This document shows, in pieces, positions 11,688 to 22,925 of a stretch of 64,000 nucleotides of DNA. The stretch is from Hawksworthiomyces lignivorus (lineage: Eukaryota > Ascomycota > Sordariomycetes > Ophiostomatales > Ophiostomataceae), in the NCBI GenBank assembly GCA_002917075.1, contig NTMA01000045.1:124001-188000 (forward strand). Direction: 5' to 3'. Below the pieces are notes generated by a model that worked only from the letters and a program-made list of their open reading frames with translations, searched no databases and was not told where the DNA came from. The translations under genes were made by a program, and so were the position numbers. Within the stretch, counting starts at the first letter, position 1. Each line of letters starts with the position of its first letter.

Positions 11688-12946
11688 ATGGCGAAAACAG
11701 CCGTCGATTTCGAGAAGATCATCCATGCCGGTATGGCCTCGTCTTAGCCTCCTCTCCCGTCTTATCTTCTTCCCACTATGCTCAGTTTCCGCATTTGACC
11801 GAAATTTTCGTTGCTGACCGGTGCTCTCTCTCCCCTCTCGCCAACAGACCGCGCACGGAAGAAGAACGAGGCCCTCGCTGCCAAGATCTTCACCAAAGAC
11901 CGCCGGGCCAGCGCGCCAATCGGGGCTCCCAGCACCCCGGCCGCCGGCAGGCTGGCAGCTCGAGCCGGCGTGAAGAAGGTGAGCAGATGCCCAGACAGGC
12001 TCAAGCTCTGCGGCTCATTTTAGTTGCCTTTCTCTTTTTTCGCTAATATCTATGAAAACAGCGCGTGGCCTCGACCTCCACCACCCCAATCCGCGCCGGC
12101 AACATCAACACCGAGTGGACACATGACCTGCACGAAGCCAATGCGCGGAAACCGGCAGGTGCCGCGACCGGCTCGCTGGCAAGCCGCATCTCCCGGCCCG
12201 GCGAGGCGTCCAAGACCAGACGCGGAGGCAGCGCAGTGGCGGCGAGCGCAGCAGCAGCACAGCCGCTGACGGCGCGGGGGCGGCAGCAGCGGCGCGCTGC
12301 CCAGGTGGCGAACGCGCTGAATCGGGCGGAGCTGCAGCAGCAGAAGCAGCAGAGGAACAACAACAACAGCAGCAACAACAATGCTGCTGCTGCTGCTGCG
12401 GGCCTCTCCATCCGCGGCCTGGCGGCGGCGGCCAACGAGCCGCTCGTGGTCATGGCGCAGAACTTTGCGCCGGGCACGACGGCGGCCGACATTGAGAGCG
12501 CCGTGACGCCCGTCGGCGGCCTGGTCAGCAGCTGCCGCATCCTCAAGACGGCCCCGCTCGTCATCGCCGAGATCGTCTTTGAGAGCCGCGAGGGCGCCGA
12601 GCGCGTCATCGAGACCTTTGACAACCAGACCGCCGACGGCCGCGTCCTGCACGTCTACCCCAAGGCCGTGAGTGGTGGTAGTGGCGTCCTCACCCCGCAC
12701 AACAGCAACACGCCGCCCACGGGTCCGCGCGCCCTGGCCCGCGGCAAGTCCGCCGCCGCCGCCGGCCAGCTCGTCGTCGACGGCTCGCTCGGATTCGACG
12801 ATCCCATGGACACTGACGGCTTCGGCAGCGGCCACGGCCGAAATGGCGGCGGCAAGCTCTACAGCGACGACCTGGTCGGATCGTCGCGCGCTGGCCAGCC
12901 GGCCGGCGCCGCGCGGCGCGGCAGGGGCAGGGGTCCGAGACGGTAG
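11688..12946 (+). CDS. RRM-like nucleic-acid-binding protein
   Basis: Exons 11688-11730, 11848-11978 and 12062-12946 give 352 residues. Introns have consensus ends, and the second has a GCTAAT branch site just upstream of CAG. The protein starts MAKTAVDFEKIIHADR, continues with basic and Ser/Ala-rich sequence and a Gln/Asn run near 12330-12400, and then an RRM-type fold (VMAQNFAPGTTAADIES through VIAEIVFESREGAERVIETF, roughly residues 190-250). It ends in a Gly/Arg tail (RGRGRGPRR). The arrangement recalls Aly/Yra1-class mRNA export adaptors, but the assignment to that class is only a suggestion. A GTGAGT inside the last exon at about 12667 was not used because the frame stays open and the possible intron would be very short. 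Confidence 0.8.
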
Positions 12947-13675
12947 GGAGGGAATATTAAACGGATCCAGGGCGTTCAGAGGGACAGCAAGAGAAGTGTA
13001 CAAAGCAGGGCTTTCATGGTTCATCTCTTCTCTCGTTGACGAGCATGTTTATCAAATTTGTACATTGGGAGTTGTTTTTCTTATTCGGGTTTCGACGAGG
13101 GAAAGGGTTGGTTTAAACGACAAACAAAGGACACAGAAACTAAACACAAAAAACAGAACAAACAAGGGCCAGAGCCAGCAGTGCAGCAAATGGATGCTGC
13201 TGAGCATACATAGCTAAGCAGAATAGATCACGACGCAATATGGGAATGTCTACGAGCGCATCTTTCTTGGCAGCATATTTTGCAAATAATGGTTTTCGCT
13301 AGTTATCGAGTACCTTTTTACAGTGAGGCTTTTAGTGAGAAACCCATTCTTCTCATGCCTGGTTCTCATGAGATCGGACCCCTTCAGAGTCGTTCGTGAT
13401 AGAGCCCGCTATGGTCGCTAAGGAGGTGTGGTGTCATTCGGACTCCGATGGTTTTTCCCCCCTTGCCCATGCGCTGCATACTCTCCTATCTCTACACGTG
13501 ATAAAATTGCCATTTATCTAGAAATATGATCTGTAATTTCTGGGAATCTGCTTATGCATTGCTCTGTTTTTGCGGTTTCTCAGCGCCGACGATCTCGTGA
13601 GACGGACAACTGACGAAGCCTCTGTGCCCGGGCTAGATAAAGACGCTTCTTTTGCCCAGGATATTGACAGCTACC
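12947..13675. other. intergenic
   Basis: A 729-bp spacer between two plus-strand genes. Nothing beyond probable 3' UTR and promoter sequence was recognised. A CACGTG E-box core lies near 13493. Confidence 0.5.
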
Positions 13676-14502
13676 ATGTCGAAGCCGATATTTTGCTATG
13701 AACAGCGACGCTTGGAGAATAGCCTTGTCGCTCTCGAGCCATTCGAGGTGCGTGTGTGCCAATACTATATGTAGATCTCTCTCTTTATTTGCGTCTGCGC
13801 CGGCTGCGGGGAGCTGACATGGCCCCGCCGGCATCTGGCTTCTAGCCGAGCCTCCACGCAGCGCGCTTTGTCGAGCTGATCCGGGCCCACCCCGAGGTCT
13901 TCAACTACGTGACGTTCCCCGTCATCGAGACCGAGGCGGACCTGATGCGCGAGGTGTACGAGCCCATGGCCGCGTCCGCGGGCGACTGCCTCTTTGCCAT
14001 CATCGACAAGACCAAGGAAGAAGCGGCGGCCGCCGCCGCGGGCGAAGCCGCCGGCAGCGACGTGTGCAGCAGCTTTGCCGGGGTCCTCTCGCTGATCGAG
14101 ACCAGCGCGGCCAACGCGGCCACCGAGATCGGCATCCTCGTCTTCCCGGCCTTCCAGCGCACGCACGTCGCGCGCAACGCCATCGGCCTCGTGCTGCTGT
14201 GGACGCTCGACCCGCCGCCCGCCGGCGGCCTGGGCCTGCGCCGCGTCGAGTGGCGGTCGCACGCCGACAACGCGCCCTCGCGCCGCACCGCCCAGCGCCT
14301 GGGCTTCGAGCTCGAGGGCGTCGCCCGCTGGAACCGCACCTTCCCCCGCGGCGGCGCCTTCGGCCTGCCCGTCGACGCCCTCGAGAAGCGCAACGGCACC
14401 GTCGGCGAGGTCCTCGGCCGCCACACCGCCATCTTCTCCATCGTCTGGGACGAGTGGGACGCCAAGCGGCCCCAGGTGGTCGCCCTCATGGGACCGCAGT
14501 AG
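13676..14502 (+). CDS. GNAT-family N-acetyltransferase
   Basis: Exons 13676-13747 and 13846-14502 encode 242 residues starting MSKPIFCYEQRRLE. The fold is that of RimJ/RimL-type acetyltransferases, which move acetyl from acetyl-CoA to an amine of a small molecule or a protein N-terminus. Diagnostic stretches are FAGVLSLIETSAANAATEIG (central strands), then VEWRSHADNAPSRRTAQRLG, where the helix after the conserved Asn packs on CoA, and FELEGVARWNRTFPRG. The substrate cannot be told. The gene is monocistronic, with strong GC3 bias in exon 2. The intron has GTGCGT and TAG ends and keeps frame. Confidence 0.88.
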
Positions 14503-15860
14503 GCAGGCGGAGAACAGCAAATCGTCGACATCCAGCACTAGAAACAAAAAGGCACAGGGAAAATATAGAAAGCCGCAAATATAGATGCAAATACTGGTAC
14601 TTTTTTTTGCTCAATATTCCCTCCTGTTCTTTTAATTACACTGCATTTGAGTAATCTATAATAGTGAGGCATCTGATTTGACAGCCAACATCGATGGGCC
14701 TGTGCTTGTTGCACCTCTGATCATTATATGCTTTGTATAGTCTGACATAGATATCCGGAATCCGTGCTCTTTGTCAAATTGACAAGTCGGCCCTCTCCAG
14801 GTGGCCAACTTACAAGGAGCTGCTACATAGAGTAATTCGCAATGTCGAAGGCGTATCCAGATAATATTTAGTATGGGCTGGTACAGACACAACAGAACAG
14901 CGACAGACAGACAACCAGGAAGACTGTACACGCACAACGCATACTAGCTATGGCTGTATGTGATTACAATTTACCCTTTTTCTTACGACAAGAGCTACAG
15001 ATGGAACTTGGACTTATTCACAATTCTACTTATGTATAGAAAACTGGTCTCCTGCGGATTGGAGCATGCTGGATCATTGGCAGGCTTCGCCTAACCCTGT
15101 AATCAGCCGTCGGCAATCGAACCAAATGCCGGGAGTGGGAATTTAAGACATCTTGGAATGGGAGAGAAATCGAAAACTCTACTTCCATCAAGCAGCTTGG
15201 ATCAGTAGATTCAGGATGACAACTTGTCAAACTGTCTGCTCTAGGCAGAGTATGCTCAAGCGCAGAGATTGCGCGGGCAAGTCTGCAAACATCTGGCACG
15301 CCGAATTCCCTAGACAAAACTAGCATTCTTACTAGGTCCATCGGTTTTTCAGTTTCGATATCCAAGTACTAAACTTTTCGTGGATCTTTTAGTTATGTAA
15401 CTTTTATAAATTGCATGTTGTACCTTCAGGGTGAGAGACGTGGGGGGGCGCGGATTATTGAAGCATGAAAATTATTTCTCGGCTACTGATCAATAGCCGG
15501 CCAGAGCCTAACCTGAACGCCACCACGATGTTAGCTGCCAGTTCGGACAGATAGCTGAACATTGAATTAGTTCTCTAGTTTTCATATCACAGCAAGCAAT
15601 ATATTGTTCTAGAAACGCCAGAGCTAACGTTGACGAATCTGGGACCTGGTGGAAAGCAAAGCAAAAAAAAAAAAAGGTCTATAGATTAAAACTCTAAATA
15701 GCAGACAACAATGCCCCATGCACCCATGTGTATTCCGAAAGTGGTTTCGCTGATTTAGATCATACCAAAGTCAAAATCTTGGCCACGTGAAATATGTTCT
15801 TCATATTTAACCATGCTCCGCAAGAATGTAAAGCGTCATGTCGTGTTTTGCTCAGGTGAG
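14503..15860. other. intergenic, one weak minus-strand open frame
   Basis: A 1.36-kb spacer between convergent genes. A minus-strand open frame with an ATG at 15341 and end at 15030 (103 residues, starting MDLVRMLVLSREFG) has normal amino-acid composition but no family that I recognise and no clear splice partners. It could be an isolated small gene or a decayed fragment. A 13-A run lies at about 15662-15675. Confidence 0.4.
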
Positions 15861-17195
15861 CTACGCAGTTTGCTCAGGGACTTGCGTGAGAAATTTGCCT
15901 TCTGTGACGGCACTCTTCACATTGTCGATCACGAGCACCTCCATGCGTTTCTGCAAACGTGGTCAGTCGATTGACTTCCCGAGGACGTGGGATGCACAAA
16001 AAGGGGTAACCTACTTGCGTGTCTACTGTCGCCGTGCCAATGTGCGGCACCAGCACAGCCCGCGGGTTCTTGAGCAATCCGGGGTGGATGCTCGGCTCCT
16101 TCTCGTACACGTCCAGGCCGACGCTCCAGACCTTGCCGGACTCGAGGCTTTTCACCAGGACGTCCTCGTCGACGATCGGCCCCCGCGCCGTGTTGACAAT
16201 GACGACGCCGTCCTTCATCTGGGCGAACGCCGCGGCGCCCAGCAGGCCCGTGGTGGCCGCCGACAGGGGCACGTGGACGGAGATGACGTCGCTGGTGCGC
16301 AGGAGCTCCTCGAAGCTGACGTAGCGCGGCGCCGACGCGCCGAACTCCTTGTCGAGGCCCGGGACGGGCTTGCGGTTGTAGTACTGGACGTCGAAGCCGA
16401 AGGGCAGGGCGCGCCGCACGACCGCCGAGCCGATGCCGCCCATGCCCAGAATACCGAGCTTCAGGCCGTTGGGGTCGCGGCCCAGCGGCGACGCGCCGCG
16501 CCACCGCCCCTCGCGCACCTCTGTCTGGGGGATCCAGGCGCAGCGCAGCGCGCCCAGGAGCAGGAACAGGGTTATGTTGGCCGTGGCGTCGTTGACAGCC
16601 CCGGGCGTGTTGGACACGCTGATGTCTGGCGGACAGCGGCGAAACGGAGTTAGCGAGAACTAGAACCAAAAAGAAGACTTCCAAGAGGGGTCGTCCACGT
16701 ACTTCGCTTGGTGCACGCATCGACGTCGATCTGGTCGTAGCCCGCGCCGTTGTGAGAAATAAACTTCACTGACGGAGGCAGATGCGATACGAGCTCTTCG
16801 TCGATGCGACCGGTGATCTGTATGCGCCCGGGATGGTTAGACTTCTCCTGGAGACTGCTGAGTAGATCAATGAGCAGCGACAAGGCCACGACTGCTCTGG
16901 GAATTGTTTTACCTTTATAGAATCATACGTCCTAGAAATAGCAACAATGTTATTGTACACGCCGCTGTCAAGGTCTTCGAAAAATTGTTCTCGTGTTCCA
17001 GTTGTTAATGACTGTACGCGAAGCCCGCCAGATCACCATGGTCATCATTAGTCTCATCTCGGCTTCAAATGCGCAGTATTCGTAGAGAGACTCCAGGACT
17101 CATACCTGGACTTCAGCAACATCGGAGAGTGCAGCGAATTCTTCCTTTGCGTGGACGACCACGCCCAGCATCAGAACACCCGGCTTAGAAGACAT
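15861..17195 (-). CDS. D-isomer-specific 2-hydroxyacid dehydrogenase (glyoxylate/hydroxypyruvate reductase type)
   Basis: NAD(P)-dependent reduction of a 2-keto acid (glyoxylate or hydroxypyruvate in close relatives) to the D-2-hydroxy acid. Exons 5' to 3': 17195-17106, 17011-16913, 16817-16703, 16625-16015, 15950-15861, giving 334 residues, normal for the family. Visible are the substrate-domain signature FISHNGAGYDQIDV, the Rossmann motif GMGGIG (162-167) and the catalytic set Arg249 (NTARGPIVDED), Glu278 (YEKEP) and His296 (PHIGTAT). The last exon supplies the usual C-terminal helix ending in VPEQTA. All four introns have GT-AG ends. It is divergent from a Zn2Cys6 regulator across 378 bp, so co-regulation is plausible. 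The exact substrate is not determinable from sequence. Confidence 0.94.
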
Positions 17196-17573
17196 GTTTT
17201 CAATTTCGTTTCTGCTTCTGAACAGATTTTGTAAGATTCTTTTGCTATTGAATTGCAACTTGCTAGGGAAAAGATTAAGTTTCCAAGTTGTGCTTTTTGC
17301 TTTCAGATTTCTAGCAATTTATTGGGCTGCGAGGCACTGCAACGGGTATGTTATGCGGCATGATTAGCTGTTTGGATTGCCGAAGTCTTTGGTTTGGATT
17401 GCCGGCGTTGGTGGGGTTAAGAATCTGGGGCAAAATTCCACGTCCCCCACGCTGCCTCCTGCACTGTCGGAGAGAATACCGACAGACAACTCCGGGCCTC
17501 CGAACCTCTTAGAAAAAATCTAACTGCGTCGCCTATCACCATTGCGGTTAGAGACAGCTGTAGCTTCTGGCCC
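17196..17573. promoter_or_regulatory. shared divergent promoter, dehydrogenase / Zn2Cys6 regulator
   Basis: This 378-bp spacer between the two start codons contains a perfect CGG-N8-CCG inverted repeat at 17464-17485 (separate entry). It also has a 12-bp direct repeat TTTGGATTGCCG at 17371-17382 and 17393-17404, each copy ending in CCG. CGG/CCG triplets are the usual half-sites of Zn2Cys6 proteins. Confidence 0.55.
17464..17485. promoter_or_regulatory. CTGTCGG-N8-CCGACAG palindrome, putative zinc-cluster site
   Basis: Two perfect 7-bp arms are separated by eight bases, about 90 bp upstream of the regulator's start codon and 270 bp upstream of the dehydrogenase start codon. Gal4-class zinc-cluster dimers bind CGG triplets in inverted orientation with a fixed spacing. 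The symmetry is seen directly; binding by the adjacent regulator is inference. Confidence 0.5.
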
Positions 17574-20569
17574 ATGGAAACTACCATCCAGACGCCCTCC
17601 GCCTCAGGTGTCCGGGCGGCTGGGGAGGTTCCCGGTGAAGCTTCAAGGACAAAGGAGAAGCGCGTATCACGGGCCTGCATCTCTTGCCGTAAACGCAAGA
17701 TAAAGTGCGATCTGTGAGTCTTCGCTTCCTATTCTATTCCATTTTCGTGCTTGTACCTCAATGGGATCCGTGTTATAGGAAAAGGGCCGCTCAGGGCCGC
17801 CTTTTGGCTCCGCTTCTTCGGCATTTGACATCCTTTCTCTATAGCCGGAAGCTAACCGCTTTCTTGCGAAGATATTCCACCGGCACGCCTGGTCAACCTC
17901 CGTGTGCCCGGTGTCTGCAAGAGCAATGGGAATGTGCGCTGGCGACATCCAGACGCGGTGGTCGGCGGCCGAAGAAGGTGCCAGATCCGTCCGGTTATAG
18001 CCAAAACCGGCTTCCCCAGCAACCCAGACACGATCAGACCCCTGGTGCAAACAGCCTATTTGGGCTTGACGAGCCTCAAAGCGGCCAAACCGAACGGGCT
18101 GTCCGCACGCCGCGGTCTCCGCAGCCGTCATCTCGCGCCAGGCTTGGGCAGTTGGCTTCGCAGAGAAGCCTGCTCCCTTCGAGCCCGGGCACTGCCGCCA
18201 GTTTCCGGCGCCAGTCTGTGCGCGTGGATGCCGACATTGACGGCGAATTTACTTCTCGGGACCTCCTCAATCCGTCCGACGCGCTCGATCTCTTGGCGCA
18301 GGTGGCAGATCTCGATGGCGATCATCCCGGATCCGACGCGCGCCTCTCTCGCCCGCCAGCCGGCCATGCCGATGCAGACACTGCCCAGGAATCAATGCAG
18401 CATGGTTCAAATAGTGTCGCTGCTTTTCACTATCCCCCCATGTCAGATGGCCTTCTCAGCCATGCTGAAGCATCGTACCTCCTTGCCCAGTAAGCGTCAA
18501 GCCATTCCATCAACGAGTGTTTTTCACCACGGCCCATTCGAACCGCAGATCTAACAGCAGCTCTTCAGCTACCATGAAAACTACCATCCTTTTTTTCCGG
18601 TCGCTGACAAGCGCATATTCGACGGCCAAGATATCGTGGCTCTGGTGCAGAGCGAACCCCACTTGCTCACCAGCATCTTCGTGGTAGCGTCGAATGACCC
18701 TGCTTTTCGCAAAGCTCATGAGGCTTGCTCTCGTCACATGGACAGCCTCATCTCTCGGCTAATCTACCGTGGCTCGACCACCGTCGGGGCCGTAGAAGCA
18801 TTGCTGATACTGGCAGAATGGGTTCCGCAGAAGCTGCAAGACAAGCCGACCATTGGCCGCGGAGAAGAGGACCATGGGGCTTGGATGCAGATCGGGGTTG
18901 CAGTACGGCTTGCCTATCTTCAGGGACTAGAGCAGACAGGTCTCCTTCATGACAAAGCACAGCGCTCTACAGATTTCGAGCGGAAGCGGACTGCCTGGAC
19001 AGGTACCTTTTATTTTAGCCCCATGTTCGCCGTTGCTGTATTGCGGCTTTGCTTTTTACACACGGCAAACCAGCTAACATTGCTTCGTCATCTCCAGCAT
19101 GCTATATGAGCGACAGGGAGGTATCGATCCGTCTTGGAAAGGGCTTCTGGTCTCGCGGGCCGGGTCCGTCCACCATTTCGAACGCCGGTGATTTTCCCAC
19201 TCTGCGGACCCAGCAAGCTGGATCCGGCGACCTTGGTCAGCTCTTTCAAGCGCGCCTCGAGCTCATCCAGCTGCTCAGCAATGCACACGACATTCTCTAC
19301 TCCTCAACCGCCCACAGAGAGCAGCTTTACATAGGCGGGGAGTATGTGCGGTATATTGTGAGTTACTCTCTCTTATTTTACGTCGCCTCCTTGTGTCTTC
19401 TTTTTTTTATTCACGTCACTTCACACTTTTACTCTTTCTCTCTTTGCCTTTACAGATCCTATTAAAGAGCCAATGACCTCGTTTTTTTCTCTGTCTCTTT
19501 GTGTAAATACTAAATGGATAATTTAGGACGACTTTTCTGCGGTATTACGCAAGTGGAAGCTGGTTTGGGGCGGCCTGAGCTGTGAGTTTTTTTTATTCCC
19601 ATAGCTAAACAGCTCAAGTTTTGATATTTCCCCTTGCTGACACGCAGATTTGTCTTTTGGAAGTAACCCCAACTGTGAAAGCCGCTCTTATTTTGTCTTA
19701 CGAGTTTCTTCGTCTTTACATCAATGCATTTGCCTTTCAAGCCACCATCAGCCGCGCCGTCACGCGTGCACGGCAGTCTTCGCCGCAGTGTCGGCCGCCG
19801 ATCCGGCCGCTGTTCTCTGACCTGGGCGGCGCGCCAGATGCGCGGTTCATCTACGAGTCGATCGACGCGGCCAACACGCTGCTGAGCACTGTGAACGATT
19901 TCATTGATCCCGTTTCTGGCCTGCGCTTCATGCCCTTGAAATACTATCTCTACGTCATCTACGCGGCCGTGTTTTTGTTCAAGGTACTATTTTTTTTCTT
20001 GCGAGGGCCCTGTGCAAAAAAAAAAAAAAATCAAAAAATCGCTATTGACCATTTCTTGTTCTCACCAGGCACGCGTGGCCGGAGCACTCTCTGGCGAGTC
20101 CGGCAGCAGCGCCCGCCGCACGGTCAACGTGACCATCGAGAGGCTGCAGAGGTCGTCTGCCAGCCCGGACGACCTGGGCCAGCGCTATGCGCGCTCCTTG
20201 TATCTCCTGTGGCGCAAGTCCGCCGACCGCGCGGCAGCTGTCAGGGTCGATACCGCAGCCGCAGCGCCGGCACCCCAGGGTCGGGGCGGCCGGAGCCGAA
20301 GAGTGGCAGCAGAGGAAGAGGACGCTGCTGCAGGCCGCGCAGGCGCTGGCGAGGAGCAGCACCACGCAGGGCTGGAGCTCGATCCTCTGGGGGGCTTCTC
20401 GTGGCGGGACCTGGACGGGCTGGGCCAGTTTATCGGGAACGACATGAACCTGGTCGACATCACGTTCACAACGCCCATGTCCGACTCGGACCTTGGCGCA
20501 GCAGGAGTGGACGCAGCCACAGACGCCTGGCAGGACATCCTCTGGTCAGGAAACGATATAGTATTTTGA
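17574..20569 (+). CDS. Zn(II)2Cys6 fungal transcription factor
   Basis: Seven exons: 17574-17713, 17872-18489, 18569-19002, 19098-19357, 19527-19581, 19664-19983 and 20069-20569, giving 775 residues. The N-terminal zinc cluster is C35-X2-C38-X6-C45-X12-C58-X2-C61-X6-C68, split by intron 1 and followed by a basic linker (RRGGRRPKK). The middle region (about 275-620) is the helical fungal transcription-factor homology domain, with stretches such as YHENYHPFFPVADKRIF, LLTSIFVVASNDPAF and AVEALLILAEW. The first intron could instead end at 17844, which is also in frame; the chosen end at 17871 fits a GCTAACC branch point 15-20 nt upstream. It is likely nuclear and DNA-binding. Target genes are unknown, but the divergent dehydrogenase is a natural candidate. 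Confidence 0.9.
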
Positions 20570-21414
20570 ATGATTTTCGCGATCGCCATTCGCTGAAATC
20601 CCTGTAATATTACGTGTCTTAATAACCTGTTCGAGATTGTCGTTGTTGATGTGCGACTGGTTCGCTACGACAAGGGGGCTGCATACTGCATATATTTTTG
20701 CATAAATGCATAATGTCAGCGCTTGATTTCGAAAAGTGCATATCTCAGCTGTCCGCCTGGCCCGTGCACAGCCGCCTGTCTCTGCCTCGCTTGCCTCATC
20801 AGCACAAACAAAAAGTCGCCCCACACCTTCTTTACCTGACTCCTCCTCACTCTGCTGCTATCTGTAATCCAGACCACGGAACGGTGATCGCCACGACACC
20901 TCGTACTCGTAGTCTTTTACCATACTTTAAAAGGCCCCGGTCCCTGATTGAGCTCTCGTTACCTCAGCACCAAAGCAAGCCGAATTTTCGATAACCCGCC
21001 ATTCTTTTCTGTTTACCTCTTCTTCTCTTCAGACACCTCTTACTCTTAAGCTCTTCTGTTTCCCCTCGGACGAACTGGCTATCCGAATAAACCCCGCGAA
21101 CCCGACCTAAACCACGAAACCCCTGGGCCGCGGCTTGTCTCACACGACCAGCCGGAGATCAAGCCTGCTCCTTAAACCACCATTATAGGCTCTCTCGTGA
21201 CCCTCTCCCGACAATCCGACTTTGAAAGAAAAAGCGAACGTCGGAGGCGACAGCGACTGACGAGCGGCGGGCAAGCGGAGCGAAAAGCGCCTGAGAAGCT
21301 TCCCTCTTCTGCCGATCTTGTCGGAGAGAGATAGAGAGGGAAATCACAAATACGACACGCTGCCAAGGAAACAAAAAAGAAGAAAAATTCGAGCGAGGAA
21401 AAGCGTCCGCAGCA
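20570..21414. other. intergenic promoter and long leader
   Basis: An 845-bp stretch before the Cue1-like gene. It is AT-rich with TATA-like sequence around 20690, then becomes CT-rich and resembles a long 5' leader. No gene was recognised in it. Confidence 0.5.
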
Positions 21415-22268
21415 ATGGCTAACGACGAGATCCACGTGCCGTCGCTGGTCCTCATCCTGGTGGTCTCGGGCCTCCTGATCCGCCACTTCCTCTTCCGAGG
21501 ATCGTCCTCCTCCTCCTCGGGCGACGGCAGAACATCTGAGACGGCAGCAGGAGGGGCGCGGGGCGGAACCCAGCAGGAGCAGCGGCGAGCCGAAGCGCTG
21601 TACCGCCGCACCGAGGCAGCCGTCGAGCACATCCAGCAGATCTTCCCCTACGCCGACCGGCGCGAGGTCTGGTGGGACCTGCGGCGCAACGGCATCAACG
21701 TGGCGGCCACGACGGAGCGGATTCTGGCAGGACGCTTAGATACGGTAAGCAGGAGACCTGACACACATGAGAAGCAGACTGCCTTTTGTTCGCTTGTCGT
21801 TTTTTTTTTTCCTCTCTTTTTGGCTAACTGTAGAACCAGCCTCCCATCACGTTCCAGCCACCCCCACCGCCGGCGCGGCCAAACAGCGGCAACGCCTCGG
21901 GCACCAACGGCGCCGCCGGGAACAGCACAGGAGCATCTAGCAGTGGAGCGAGTGCCGCGGCGGCCGCCAAGTCGAACAAGCCCAACTTGATCCAGCGGTA
22001 TCACCTGCAAGACAAGGTCGTCGCATCGTCGACTGACACGCCCGGCTCAGACGACGCAGAAGCCACATCGATCGCCTCCTCCTCGTCATCCTCTGCATCA
22101 ACGCCAGGAGCCAAGACCAAGGGCTGGAGCTCCAACCGCGACGAGCGCCAGGCGCTCCTCAAGAAGCGCCGAGACGACATGATCCTGGCGGCGCGGCGCA
22201 AGATGGAGGCCAAGGTCGCTGCGGAGAAGGCGGCGGCTGCTGCTGCTGCTGCTGCTGCAAGTTCGTGA
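21415..22268 (+). CDS. CUE1: CUE-domain ER membrane protein, Cue1-like
   Basis: In yeast, Cue1 anchors and activates the ubiquitin-conjugating enzyme Ubc7 at the ER membrane for ER-associated degradation. Exons 21415-21744 and 21834-22268 give 254 residues. A single N-terminal membrane anchor (about residues 9-28, VPSLVLILVVSGLLIRHFLF) is followed by a linker. A CUE domain lies around residues 60-108, with the diagnostic FP dipeptide in IQQIFPYADRREV and the DLRRNGINV / TTERIL helices. A low-complexity Ala/Ser segment leads to a charged C-terminal helix (RDERQALLKKRRDDMILAAR) that fits a Ubc7-binding region. Order of domains and size fit Cue1. The intron has GTAAGC, CTAAC and TAG signals. Confidence 0.88.
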
Positions 22269-22925
22269 TTAATTACGTATGAGAAATGGACAACACAGTT
22301 ACAGGGAGCTACGCCTTCTTTTCTCTTTGGCGGTTCTTCGACATCTCCTTTATTTATTTTCCTTTATCAGGATGTAGGCTAGGCGGTTGGCATATTCACG
22401 GGATCTGTATATACATGCTTTTCTTTCCCCTTTACGTCTATTTTGTCTATACTGCGTTTACGTGTAAAACTATCATTAGGCTCTGCTTATCCTCTTGTTT
22501 TCCGGGGGGGGGGGGGCTGCTTTTCATGGTCACAATTTCAACGCGAGAGACAGCTTTTCTTACTATTATTTACCTGCGCACATGTCATCTCTTGCACTGC
22601 GTGGCATATGCTGCTCGGCTCCCTGCTTTGCTTTAGCATCCGCCGCTGGAACGCCCGAAAAAGTTTATTGTAATGGCTTTCAAAACAGAGTCGGTTGAAA
22701 TGAGGTACTCATCAAAATAAGAAGAAGATCGCCTTTTTTTGTTCGCTTCTCCTCTTCAGCAGCCGCTCTATGGATGGCTCATTTTTTGTAAATACACAAA
22801 GTCGTAAAGAATTTTTGGAAGACCGAAAGCCGAAAACACCAATACTGCCCATTGCACAGAAGAACAAAAAGAAAAATACCAAAGAGAACCTCCCACTCCC
22901 CTCCCAAACGTCTCGCTGTGCCAAA
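22269..22925. other. intergenic, convergent 3' ends
   Basis: This 657-bp region lies between the converging Cue1-like and Lea1 genes. It contains a 13-14 nt G run near 22502. Nothing else was recognised; it is probably the two 3' UTRs. Confidence 0.5.

Noticed and set aside
12667..12710. possible small intron (GTGAGT...CAG) in the RRM gene
   Set aside because: Only about 42 nt, and the exon frame is open through it.
15030..15341. 103-residue minus-strand frame starting MDLVRMLVLS
   Set aside because: Plausible composition, but no domain, no conserved start context and no splice partners; kept only as a remark.
21834..22268. possibility that the Cue1-like gene is an unrelated Ala-rich protein
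   Set aside because: The anchor, the CUE motif with FP and the charged C-terminal helix occur in the expected order and spacing.
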